Shown one piece after another: positions 35,758 to 44,097 of a stretch of DNA of 64,000 nucleotides. Where the stretch lies: the NCBI GenBank assembly GCA_963732155.1, contig CAVSYB010000002.1, positions 186,001-250,000 of the forward strand. The letters run 5' to 3'. Each line of letters opens with the position of its first letter. Position 1 is the stretch's first letter. Origin of the DNA: Roseiarcus sp963732155. Lineage in GTDB: Bacteria; Pseudomonadota; Alphaproteobacteria; Rhizobiales; Beijerinckiaceae. The notes below the pieces were generated by a model, which saw nothing but the letters and a program-made list of their open reading frames with translations, did not search any database and was not told where the DNA came from. Position numbers and translations under genes: made by a program.

Positions 35758-37127
35758 CGCGTGAACACCGCCATCTGCGTCGCGGCGCCGAGCTCGGGAT
35801 GGGCCTCTCCGATGCCGGAAAGCCGCGCGCGATAATTGTAACGGCGCTCAATGTCGGCGACCCAGACCTGAAATTCGACGCGACTCCACTCAAAGCGGTG
35901 ATCGGGATGTCGGAACGCGCCGGTGGGAAGCGTCTCGAACAGGGCGTTGTGATCGGCGTTCGGCGTTGTGATGACCACCGTTTGCGGATGCGCCACGCCA
36001 AAAACGACTTCCGCGAGCGTCGACAGACGATCCGGATCGAGATGCTCGATGACCTCGATCAACACAACCGCGTCGGCCTCGCGCCAACGATCGTCGCGAT
36101 AGGTCAGGGCGCCATGCAGGAGAGTCACGCGCTCTTCCGGTGGTCCGCCGGCCACGGCGATCTTCAGACGCTCAGCGGCGCGATCCAGAGCGCGACTGGA
36201 TACGTCGACGCCGATGATTCTCTTGAACCGCTTGTCGCGAAGCAGCCTCCCGATAAACTTACCCTCGCCGCAGCCGAGATCGGCGACGATCGAGGACTGC
36301 GCTGCGGTCAGAGCGGCGGCGACGGCTTCCAACCGCAGATCATGCAACCGTATCGGAGCCTCGAGCTTTTCCTCGGAACTGTCGCGGGCAAACAACTCCA
36401 CCGCTTCCTGTTCCTCTTCGGGAGCCAGTCTGGCGAGCGCAGATTTCACGAGGTCGCGCCGACTTTTGAGGTAGCGCCGGGCTATCAAATCGCGCGCCGG
36501 GTGCGACGCGAGCCAGGCGCCGCCTTTGGCGACGAGTTTGTCAACCTCGTCATCGCCGACCCAATAGTGTTTCCTCTCGTCAAAAACGGGGATCAGAACA
36601 TAGAGGTGGCTCAGGGCGTCGGCGAGACGGACGACGCCTTGCAACCTGATGCTGACATAGCGCGACGGCCCAAATTCACCTGGCAGTCTTTCAACGGAAA
36701 CCGACCAGCCCAAGGGCTCAAAAAGAGATCGAACCAGATCGTCGGCGCCGCGAACCGGGAGCGGCGTGATCGCGACATCAAGGTCGATCGCCTGGGCGGC
36801 GAGTTCCGGCCTCTCTCGCGAATTGCCGGCCATGGCCGTTCGGAACATGCGGTTCAGCGCGACCGAAAGGAACGAAGAAGTGGCGTAGGGGCGATCGTTG
36901 ACATATTGATCCAGGAGCCCATCGGAAGCGCCGCGACCGCGTACGAGGCCGATTGGATCGACATCCAGAACAAGCGCCGCCTCGCAGCGCGTCGCGTTAG
37001 CTTCCGGGAAGAACACAACCGCTTTCCCGAACGAGCAGTCAGACTCATGCACCCGATCCGGATGCTTCATCAGGAGGAAGCCGAGATCGGTTGCGGGCGC
37101 GTGCGTCGTCGCGAGGGACAGATACAT
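35754..37127 (-). CDS. hen1: Hen1: 3'-terminal RNA ribose 2'-O-methyltransferase (RNA repair)
   Basis: 457 residues. Begins MYLSLATTHAPATDLGFLLMKHPDRVHESD, the start of bacterial Hen1 N-terminal domains, which stimulate Pnkp ligation. The C-terminal methyltransferase has SAM motif DLGCGEGK at 283-290, GVDVSSRALDRA, and the Mn-binding EVIEH (Glu358, Glu361, His362) with a later His in HPDHRFEWSR (about 407-410). It marks the repaired 3' end by 2'-O-methylation, protecting it from repeat cleavage by ribotoxins. ATG 37127 was chosen because it starts the conserved domain; the frame is open to 37379. It is the upstream gene of the hen1-pnkp pair. Confidence 0.95.
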   Translation of the reverse strand: MYLSLATTHAPATDLGFLLMKHPDRVHESDCSFGKAVVFFPEANATRCEAALVLDVDPIGLVRGRGASDGLLDQYVNDRPYATSSFLSVALNRMFRTAMAGNSRERPELAAQAIDLDVAITPLPVRGADDLVRSLFEPLGWSVSVERLPGEFGPSRYVSIRLQGVVRLADALSHLYVLIPVFDERKHYWVGDDEVDKLVAKGGAWLASHPARDLIARRYLKSRRDLVKSALARLAPEEEQEAVELFARDSSEEKLEAPIRLHDLRLEAVAAALTAAQSSIVADLGCGEGKFIGRLLRDKRFKRIIGVDVSSRALDRAAERLKIAVAGGPPEERVTLLHGALTYRDDRWREADAVVLIEVIEHLDPDRLSTLAEVVFGVAHPQTVVITTPNADHNALFETLPTGAFRHPDHRFEWSRVEFQVWVADIERRYNYRARLSGIGEAHPELGAATQMAVFTR

Positions 37128-37351
37128 GATCGCCTTGGTACTGCGCGGGCGCGCGCTTGCCGAGGCCGATTCAGTTAGGTGGTTTACGGGCGCGGCGCAA
37201 CCGACGTAGGCCACGGTCATCCGTAGCGATGGACGGGCCAAAGAGGTTGGCGATTGGAAACAAGACGAGGATGTGACTATTCTCGCCGGTCCACCTCGCC
37301 GGCGCCCCGCTGCCCTATGGCAGGTCCTTCGGCGGCTCTTGGAGTCCGGCC

Positions 37352-38383
37352 ATGCTGTTCCGCCAGCTCTTTGACGCAACCTCCGGCACCTACAGCTATC
37401 TGCTGGCCAGCCGTCCCGGCGGCGAGGCGCTGATCATCGATCCGGTGCTCGAAAAGGCGGATCGCTATATCGCGCTGCTGGGCGATCTCAACCTGCGCCT
37501 CATCAAGGCGATCGACACGCACTTGCACGCCGATCATGTGACGGCGCTCGGCGAATTGCGCGACCGCACCCGCTGCATCACCGTGATGGGGGAGCAGACC
37601 AGCGCCGACGTCGTCTCGATGCGGGTCAGCGATGGCGAGGCCGTCGAGATCGACGGCCTCAGTCTTCGGGCGCTCTATACACCCGGCCATACTGATGATT
37701 CCTACAGTTTCGTGCTGCCCGACCGCGTCTTCACCGGCGACACCTTGCTCATTCGCGGCACCGGGCGCACCGACTTCCAGAACGGCGATCCGCGCGCCCA
37801 ATACGAATCCATTTTCGGCAAGTTGATGAAACTGCCCGAGGAAACGCTGATCTATCCCGCCCATGACTACAAGGGCGACACCGTTTCGACGATCGGCGAG
37901 GAGCGCCGTCACAATCCGCGTCTGCAGGCGCCCTCGATCGACGCCTATGTCGAGTTGATGAACAATCTCCATCTGCCGAATCCGAAGATGATGGACGTCG
38001 CCGTGCCCGCCAACCGCCATATCGGCAAGCCGCAGCACAGGAGCGACGCTCAGGGATTCGCGGTTCCCGCCAACGAGGCCAATCTGTTCCTCGCGCGCGG
38101 CGGCTGCCTGGTGGTCGATCTGCGCGAAGCGTCGGAGCGGACGCGGCGCGGCGCGATCGAGGAGGCGGTCCATTCGCCCTATCGAAGCCTCGGCGACGCT
38201 CTGGCGCCCGGCGGCCTGCTCAATTCGCTCGCCGCGGCGACCGGCAAGCGGCTGGTGTTCTTCTGCGCCTATGGCGAGCGCTCGGCGATGGCGGTCGAAG
38301 CGGCGCGGGCGGCGGGCTTTGCCGACGCCTGCCACATCGAAGGCGGTCTCGACGCCTGGGTCAAGGCGTCGCCGTCGCCGTGA
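37352..38383 (+). CDS. Persulfide dioxygenase-rhodanese fusion (ETHE1-like MBL fold)
   Basis: 343 residues. Metallo-beta-lactamase-fold domain (1-235): THLHADH at 56-62, LYTPGHTDDSYSF, VFTGDTLLIRGTGRTDFQNGD and YPAHDYKG. This is the ETHE1-type single-iron persulfide dioxygenase pattern, which oxidises glutathione persulfide to sulfite. The C-terminal rhodanese domain (about 240-343) has the active Cys305 in FFCAYGERSAMAVEAA. Fusion of the two is known and couples persulfide oxidation with sulfur transfer. GGAG precedes ATG 37352. It is divergent from hen1 across a 224-base gap and convergent with enolase. Confidence 0.9.
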   Translation: MLFRQLFDATSGTYSYLLASRPGGEALIIDPVLEKADRYIALLGDLNLRLIKAIDTHLHADHVTALGELRDRTRCITVMGEQTSADVVSMRVSDGEAVEIDGLSLRALYTPGHTDDSYSFVLPDRVFTGDTLLIRGTGRTDFQNGDPRAQYESIFGKLMKLPEETLIYPAHDYKGDTVSTIGEERRHNPRLQAPSIDAYVELMNNLHLPNPKMMDVAVPANRHIGKPQHRSDAQGFAVPANEANLFLARGGCLVVDLREASERTRRGAIEEAVHSPYRSLGDALAPGGLLNSLAAATGKRLVFFCAYGERSAMAVEAARAAGFADACHIEGGLDAWVKASPSP

Positions 38384-38411
38384 ACGGACGGGCGCGCCAC
38401 GCGCCGTCCCG

Positions 38412-39690
38412 TCACGCGAAGGGCGACTGGAAGACGGCGGCTTTTCCCAGTTCGGCCTCGATCTCCAGCAGCCTGTTGTATTTGGCGATGCGCTCGCTGC
38501 GGCACATCGAGCCGGTCTTGATCTGGCCGCCGCCCATCGCGACGGCGAAATCGGCCATGAAGGCGTCCTCCGTCTCGCCGGAACGGTGGGAGATGACGTA
38601 GCCCCAGCCGGCCTCGCGGCAGAGCGCGATGGCGGCGATGGTCTCGCTCACCGTGCCGATCTGGTTCAATTTGATCAACGCGGCGTTGCAGGCCTTCGCG
38701 GCGACGCCGCGCCTTACGAACTTGGGGTTGGTGACCAGCAGGTCGTCGCCGACGATCTGGATTTGCTCGCCCATCGCGGCCGTCATCGTGGTGAAGCCCG
38801 CCCAGTCGTTTTCGTCGAGACCGTCTTCGATCGAAACGATGGGATAGCGGCGCACCCAGTCCTGAAACAGCGCGATCATGCCGGCGCTGTCCTTGTCGCC
38901 CTGGCCGCTACGCGACAGATGATATTTTCCGTTTTCGAAAAACGAACTGGCCGCCGGATCGAGCGCGATGGCGATGTCCTCGCCGGGCCGATAGCCGGCC
39001 TTTTCGATCGCTGCGACGATGAGCGCACAGGCCTCATCGTTGCCGCCCTTCAACTGCGGCGCGAAACCGCCTTCGTCGCCGACCGAGGTGGCGTAGCCTT
39101 TGGCGGACAGGATTTTCTTGAGCGCCTGGAACGTCTCGGCGCCGTAGCGCAGAGCCTCCGCCAAACTCGGCGCGCCGACCGGCATGATCATGAATTCCTG
39201 GAAGTCGAGGGTCGAATTCGGCGTGCTTGCCGCCGTTCAACACGTTCATCATCGGCGTTGGCAGACGCACCGCGCCCGCCCCGCCGAGATAGGCGTACAG
39301 CGGCAGGCCGTGCGACAGGGCGGCGGCGCGCGCCACCGCCTGCGACGCGCCGAGAATGGCGTTCGCCCCGAGACGCGACTTGTTTTCCGTGCCGTCCAGA
39401 TCGATCAGCGCCCTGTCGATCCGCCCCTGTTCGGACGGATTGCGTCCCGCCAGCAAGCGGGCGATCTCGGTATTGACGTTATTGACCGCGTTGCGCACGC
39501 CCTTTCCCTGGTAGCGCGCGGCGTCGCCGTCGCGCAGTTCGGTCGCCTCATGTTCGCCGGTCGAGGCGCCGGAGGGAACCGACGCCGCGCCGGCCGCGCC
39601 GTCGGTCAAGGTGACGATGACGCGGACCGTGGGGAAGCCTCGGGAATCCAGGATTTCGATGGCGCTGACCGATTGTATGAGGGCCGTCAT
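38412..39690 (-). CDS. eno: Enolase, interrupted by a single-base frameshift
   Basis: Catalyses 2-phosphoglycerate to phosphoenolpyruvate. From ATG 39690 (AGGGAAAT upstream) the protein reads MTALIQSVSAIEILDSRGFPTVRV, PSGASTGEHEATELRD, and LPTPMMNVLNGGKHAE, then leaves frame. The rest (MIMPVGAPSLAEALRYGAE, GDEGGFAPQL, SIEDGLDENDWAGF, ALIKLNQIGTVSET, ISHRSGETED, IKTGSMCRSERIAKYNRLL) is in the next frame to 38412. Deleting one base in the GAATTC at 39214-39219 gives GGKHAESTLDFQEFMIMP and a normal 425-residue enolase. All catalytic segments are present otherwise. It lies 119 bases after hyfB on the same strand, so it may be the last gene of the fluoride-riboswitch operon; enolase is a classic fluoride-inhibited enzyme. 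Confidence 0.9.
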
Positions 39691-39809
39691 TGCGATTTCC
39701 CTTTGGCTCGAGCGAAGAAAGTCACCGCGCCGCGGGCGCCGCGCAGGGAGCATGGTCGAAGATCGCGATCGCCATCGACGGCCATATTCGCACCGGCTCC
39801 GAGCATAAC

Positions 39810-41804
39810 TCAAAAGAGCGCGATGAACAGAATCAAGACGAGAAGCACGCCGATCAGGGACAGATAGAAGTTGAGCTGACCCGACTGAATGAGGCGGAAT
39901 TTCTTGGCGATCTCGACAACGAACTTGACCAGCGGCGAGAAAAGATAGGGCCCGAATATCGGCGCGACGTCATGGCTGAAGACTAGCCTTCTTATGAAAT
40001 ATGGCTGCCCGTTGGACTCGTGCGCGCTTTCGCGTTCGGTCTCCATGGTTGGCCGATAGATGAAGCTGTAGAAAGTGCGCAAGGCGTTGGAAAAAGTGAG
40101 CGCCGTGGTCGCGGCGCGCGGCGGATCCTCGCTGGCGCCGCCATACCAGACCGGCGCAAGTCGCGGGCGGCGACGCAGCGCAAGGAGCACCAGAGCGATC
40201 GGCGCCAGCGCGAGCAGCGGCATGACGATGACAAGCTTGCTCGGCGAGATGAACGCGAACTTGGATGTCAGCGGGACAAGCAGCCACCCGTCTCGCATGG
40301 CGTCGGCGGCGTTGGACGCGAAGGCCGTCGCTATTGCGCTCTTGAGCGCGGACAGCCAGAGGGGCATGCCGGCGGCGAGGGCGAGGACCAGGCCGCCGAG
40401 CGCGCCGACGGCGAGCGACGCCGCCATCGGCGCACGCGCCGCCGCCGGGCCGGCGCGTCCGAGCAAGCCGATGCCGAACGCCTTGAGGAACGTCGCGAGC
40501 GCGATGGCCGCCGTCAGCGCCAGCCCGGCGCCGGCGAGCGCCGCGACGAGACGGCTGGCGAGGCTCGCCAGATGGAAGCCCTGGAAAAAAGTTTGAAACA
40601 GGTACCATTCGCTCACAAAGCCGGCCTGGGGAGGCATCGCCGCCAGGCTCATCGCGGCGAACAACGCGCCAACGCCGAACGGCCACGCGCTTCGGCGAAG
40701 CACGCTGGCCTGCACGAGCGAATAGCTTCCGACCGCCCGGTAGACGCCGTCGGCCGACAGAAACATCGCGCCCTTGGCGAGGGCATGCCCGGCCAGGTGA
40801 ATGAGCGCGACCGCCCAGGCGAGCCCCGCCAGGTCCATCAACCCATCCTGCCGGAACATCAGGGCGGCGCCGAGGAGGCAAACTGCAATCGATCCGTTCT
40901 CGGCGGACGAAAGGCTCAGCAACTCTCGCCAGCCTTCCTGCTGGAACGCATAGAGCGCCGTGAGGATGGCGCTCGCCACCGCGACCGCGACGATGAAGAC
41001 ACCGGGCAGCGAGACGGGCAATCCCGACGTGGCGGGCAGCCATTGGATCAGGCAGCGGCCCAGCGAGAAAAACGCCGCGTTGAGAATGACGCCCGACAGG
41101 AAAGCGCCCGTCGCGCCGCTCGCTGATCCATAGGCTCCAGGGAACCATTCGTAGAAAGGCAGGAGCCCGAGTTTGGCGCCGAAGCCGATCAATAGCAGAA
41201 GCGCGACGAACAGCTGTTCCGAAAGCGGCATCGCGCGCATCGCCGCCGCGAACTCGGAAAAGGAAAGACCGCCCGCCTCCTTCGCCAGGAGGATGAAGGC
41301 AAGGATCAGCGCAACGGCGCCCGCTTCAAGAAGGGCGAGCATGAACAGGACGGGCTTTCCGCTCTCTGTCGCCAGATCCTCGCCGAGGATCATTACCGCG
41401 CCGCCCAGGCTCATGATTTCCCATGCGACCAGGAAGGTTGCCGCGTCCTGCATTCCGAAGACGCCGAGCGCGCCGATCAGGCTTGCGGCGGCGCCGAAAA
41501 TCCACCGCGCTCGGCCCTTCGCCGGCGTCCCCACGCAGGCCGCCAGGATCGCCGCCGGCAAGCCGAAGCCCAACAGCCACAGCGCGTCCGGAGCCAGGAA
41601 AAACGTCGATCCCCGCCCATCGATTCCCAGCGGGGTAGGGACCGCGGGCGACGCGCCCGGCAGGTTCGCCAGGACCAGCGCCAGGATCGCGACGCCCCCC
41701 AGGGCGAGCAAGGCTCGCGCGACGGCTGATCCGACGCCCGCGAGCGCGAGGAGGGCGGCGGCAAGCCACGCCGCAAGTCCGATCGCGAGAAGCTCATTTG
41801 ACAT
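39810..41804 (-). CDS. hyfB: HyfB/NuoL-like proton-translocating membrane subunit
   Basis: 664 residues, about 15 hydrophobic segments. Antiporter-like subunit of hydrogenase-4/complex I-type complexes. The core has FLVAWEIMSLGGAVMIL with the conserved Glu, FGAKLGLLPFYEWFPGAYGSASGATGAFLSGVILNAAFF (Lys in helix 7 and broken helix), SLSSAENGSIAVCLLGAAL, and LIHLAGHALAKGAMFLSADGVYR with Lys/His of helix 12. The tail SPLVKFVVEIAKKFRLIQSGQLNFYLSLIGVLLVLILF is as in HyfB/HycC. Its start overlaps the hyfHI stop by 11 bases. Confidence 0.88.
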   Translation of the reverse strand: MSNELLAIGLAAWLAAALLALAGVGSAVARALLALGGVAILALVLANLPGASPAVPTPLGIDGRGSTFFLAPDALWLLGFGLPAAILAACVGTPAKGRARWIFGAAASLIGALGVFGMQDAATFLVAWEIMSLGGAVMILGEDLATESGKPVLFMLALLEAGAVALILAFILLAKEAGGLSFSEFAAAMRAMPLSEQLFVALLLLIGFGAKLGLLPFYEWFPGAYGSASGATGAFLSGVILNAAFFSLGRCLIQWLPATSGLPVSLPGVFIVAVAVASAILTALYAFQQEGWRELLSLSSAENGSIAVCLLGAALMFRQDGLMDLAGLAWAVALIHLAGHALAKGAMFLSADGVYRAVGSYSLVQASVLRRSAWPFGVGALFAAMSLAAMPPQAGFVSEWYLFQTFFQGFHLASLASRLVAALAGAGLALTAAIALATFLKAFGIGLLGRAGPAAARAPMAASLAVGALGGLVLALAAGMPLWLSALKSAIATAFASNAADAMRDGWLLVPLTSKFAFISPSKLVIVMPLLALAPIALVLLALRRRPRLAPVWYGGASEDPPRAATTALTFSNALRTFYSFIYRPTMETERESAHESNGQPYFIRRLVFSHDVAPIFGPYLFSPLVKFVVEIAKKFRLIQSGQLNFYLSLIGVLLVLILFIALF

Positions 41805-42600
41805 GGCGCCCTCCGCTCACCCGCCGCGGCGACCGATCGAGAAACATCAGCAGAGCTTCGACGAGGGCCGCTGGATTGGGCGGGCAACCGGGAAGATAGA
41901 GATCGACCGGCAGAACGCCCTCGAGGCCGGTTCCGCACGCATATCCTCCCGCTGCGACCCCGCCTGAGACCGCGCAGGTCCCGGACGCCATGACCCAGCG
42001 AGGCTCCGGCATCGCTTCGTAGGCGCGTCGCAAGGGTTCGCGCATCGCGTAGGTGACGGGGCCGGTGACGAGCAGCAGATCGGCGAAACGCGGCGAAGGC
42101 GTGAAGAAAATGCCGAGCCGGTGCAGGTTGTAGAAGGGATTGTTGAGCGCCTGCAGTTCCGACTCGCAGCCGTTGCAGGAGCCGGAATCGACATGGCGGA
42201 CATGCAGGCTGCGACGGAACCCCCGCCGGGATTCGGATGGCCCGTCCGCCTTGGCGGCACGCGCGCCGGCGCCAAGCCTGAGATCGGAACGCTCGGTCGC
42301 GCCAAAAGCCCAGTCGAACGAAGAGGCGACCGCGTCGCTCGGACAGGCTTCGACGCAAAGCTGGCAAACGACGCAGCGTCCGTAATCGACGTCGAGCCTG
42401 TCGGCTCCGGTTCGCTCGGGATGGACCGAGATCGCGCCGGTCGGACAGACCTCGGCGCATGCCGCGCAACGCTCGTCGCACTTCTGAGGATCGAACCGGG
42501 GCATTCCCAGCACGCCTTCCTGGCCGTCGCCCTCGCCGCGGCGAGGCCAGGCAGTCGTCGCGCTTCCCTCACCCAGTCCAAACAGAGTCCATAGCGGCAT
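41794..42600 (-). CDS. HyfH-HyfI fusion: 8Fe ferredoxin joined to NuoB-like small subunit
   Basis: 268 residues. Residues 34-95 are a two-cluster ferredoxin: Cys41/45/48/52 and Cys76/79/82/86 (CDERCAACAEVCP, CVVCQLCVEACP). Residues 130-260 are the small hydrogenase/NuoB subunit with all four ligands of the proximal 4Fe-4S cluster: Cys142 and Cys145 in GSCNGCESELQAL, Cys209 in SGTCAVSGG, Cys239 in LPGCPPNPAALVEALL. In E. coli these are separate HyfH and HyfI proteins. The electron wire is therefore complete even though the large subunit lacks its metal site. Thirteen bases separate its start from the hyfG stop. Confidence 0.88.
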   Translation of the reverse strand: MPLWTLFGLGEGSATTAWPRRGEGDGQEGVLGMPRFDPQKCDERCAACAEVCPTGAISVHPERTGADRLDVDYGRCVVCQLCVEACPSDAVASSFDWAFGATERSDLRLGAGARAAKADGPSESRRGFRRSLHVRHVDSGSCNGCESELQALNNPFYNLHRLGIFFTPSPRFADLLLVTGPVTYAMREPLRRAYEAMPEPRWVMASGTCAVSGGVAAGGYACGTGLEGVLPVDLYLPGCPPNPAALVEALLMFLDRSPRRVSGGRHVK

Positions 42601-42612
42601 CGGACCCCCTCC

Positions 42613-44097
42613 CTACCGATCGCAACCGGCGACGGTTAGACCAAAGCTCGCCTCGTTGATGGCGTAATCCATCATATTGGTGTCGTGGACGGTGAACGGG
42701 AAGACGCGCCAGTTCGAGAACGACGGCGATTTGATCTTCACGCGGGCGAAATCGCCGTTGGCGTCGAAGTGGACGGCGTAATAGAGCGAACCGCGCGGCG
42801 ACTCCGTCCATCCCAGTCCCTCGGAGCCGGGCGGCGGCTCACAATCGACGGAGATCGGACCATCCTGAAGCCGTTGAAGAATCTTCTGCATCAGGACGAA
42901 GCCGGCGTCGATCTCCGCCATCCGCACCTGCGCCCGCGCGTGGGCGTCGCCGTTCGTTCTTGTCGGAACGGTCATGGACTGATCGCGATATGCGGCGTAG
43001 GGGTGGTCGCGGCGAAGATCGCGCTCAATCCCCGAGGCGCGCTCGATCGGACCCGTTGCGCCTTGATCCAGCGCGACCTGGCGGCTGAGAACGCCCGTGG
43101 TCATGAGGCGGTCGAGATGGCTGTTGGTGTTCTCGAGCATGGCCAGGTAAATCGTCGCGTCCTCGCGCAAGCTTTCGAGGGCCTCGCTGAGCCACGGCCC
43201 CGGGTTCAGATCGCGTCGAAGCCCGCCCGGCGTCAACAATCCCCTGAGGAATTGGCTGCCCGAAAGCCTCCCGTTGATTTGTTTGGCGCGTTCCTCGAGC
43301 AGCTTGCCTTGCGCTTCGCCGACCTTGAGCGTGGTCGTGCCGCACAGGTGCCCGAAGTAGTGGAGGTGGTTGTAAAGCCGCTCGAGTTCGGCGAGCAGCG
43401 AGCGCAGCATCAGCGCGCGCGCCGGCACGGCGCATCGGGCCGCCTGTTCGACCGCCTGGCAAAAGGCCAGCGCATGGGCGACGCTGCCGACGCCGGAAAC
43501 TCTCTCGGCGAGGATCGCGCCCTGCGCCGGCGAGCGTCCTTCGAACCGCTTCTCCATCCCGCGATGCTTGAAGAAAAGCTGAGGATGGAAATGAAGAATA
43601 TGCTCGCCGACGTAGAAGAAGATCATTTCGGCCAATTCCACGACATCCGCCCGCACCGGCCCGAACGGCAATCTCTGGACATCGGGGTTGGCGAGTTCCG
43701 GAACGCGGCTTTCGATGGACTCGAACGGCATCTCCACGTCGGCCGGGTAGCCAGAACTCATCGGCGGCGCGATCGGTCGCGCGCCCTGATGGAGCACGAG
43801 ACGATGCGGTTCAGGGTGGCCGACAAATTCAACGCCGAAGAGGTCGCTGATCTCCCGCTCATACCAGCCGAGCAACGGGCTGATCCCGGCGACGCTCGGA
43901 ACCTTGCCGCTCGGCGCGCATCGCCAGACGATAAAGTCCTTCACGTCGGGGAGGCTCGCGAGATAGCGCAGCTCCAGCGCGCCCGGCGCGGGACGCCAGG
44001 CGTAGGCCATGTGCATCCGGCCGCCGCCGGCGATGAGGTCCGCGACGGCGGCGGCGAGGTTTCCCTGGTCGATCAACTCTGGCCTTGCCGCCGTCAT
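42613..44097 (-). CDS. hyfG: HyfG-like large subunit (NuoC+NuoD type) lacking the [NiFe] Cys ligands
   Basis: 494 residues. N-terminal NuoC-like part (about 1-120): LLGWYEREISDLFGVEFVGHPEPHRLVLH. The rest is the NuoD/hydrogenase large-subunit fold: HPQLFFKHRGMEKRFEGR, ERLYNHLHYFGHLCG, GGLRRDL, HPYAAYRDQSM, GSLYYAVHFDANGDFARVKIKSPSFSNW. Group 4 hydrogenases have CGxC near the first site and DPCxxC at the end. Here these read RVSGVGSVAHA (Ser201, Gly204) and ASFGLTVAGCDR (Thr488, Gly491), so all four Cys are gone. The protein resembles the 'energy-converting hydrogenase-related' (Ehr) class and cannot hold a standard [NiFe] centre. ATG overlaps the hyfF stop (ATGA). Confidence 0.88.
   Translation of the reverse strand: MTAARPELIDQGNLAAAVADLIAGGGRMHMAYAWRPAPGALELRYLASLPDVKDFIVWRCAPSGKVPSVAGISPLLGWYEREISDLFGVEFVGHPEPHRLVLHQGARPIAPPMSSGYPADVEMPFESIESRVPELANPDVQRLPFGPVRADVVELAEMIFFYVGEHILHFHPQLFFKHRGMEKRFEGRSPAQGAILAERVSGVGSVAHALAFCQAVEQAARCAVPARALMLRSLLAELERLYNHLHYFGHLCGTTTLKVGEAQGKLLEERAKQINGRLSGSQFLRGLLTPGGLRRDLNPGPWLSEALESLREDATIYLAMLENTNSHLDRLMTTGVLSRQVALDQGATGPIERASGIERDLRRDHPYAAYRDQSMTVPTRTNGDAHARAQVRMAEIDAGFVLMQKILQRLQDGPISVDCEPPPGSEGLGWTESPRGSLYYAVHFDANGDFARVKIKSPSFSNWRVFPFTVHDTNMMDYAINEASFGLTVAGCDR

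Noticed and set aside
39691..39809. Third fluoride riboswitch directly before enolase
   Set aside because: GTCGATGGCG occurs but there is no matching 3' GCTGATG element or pseudoknot partner.
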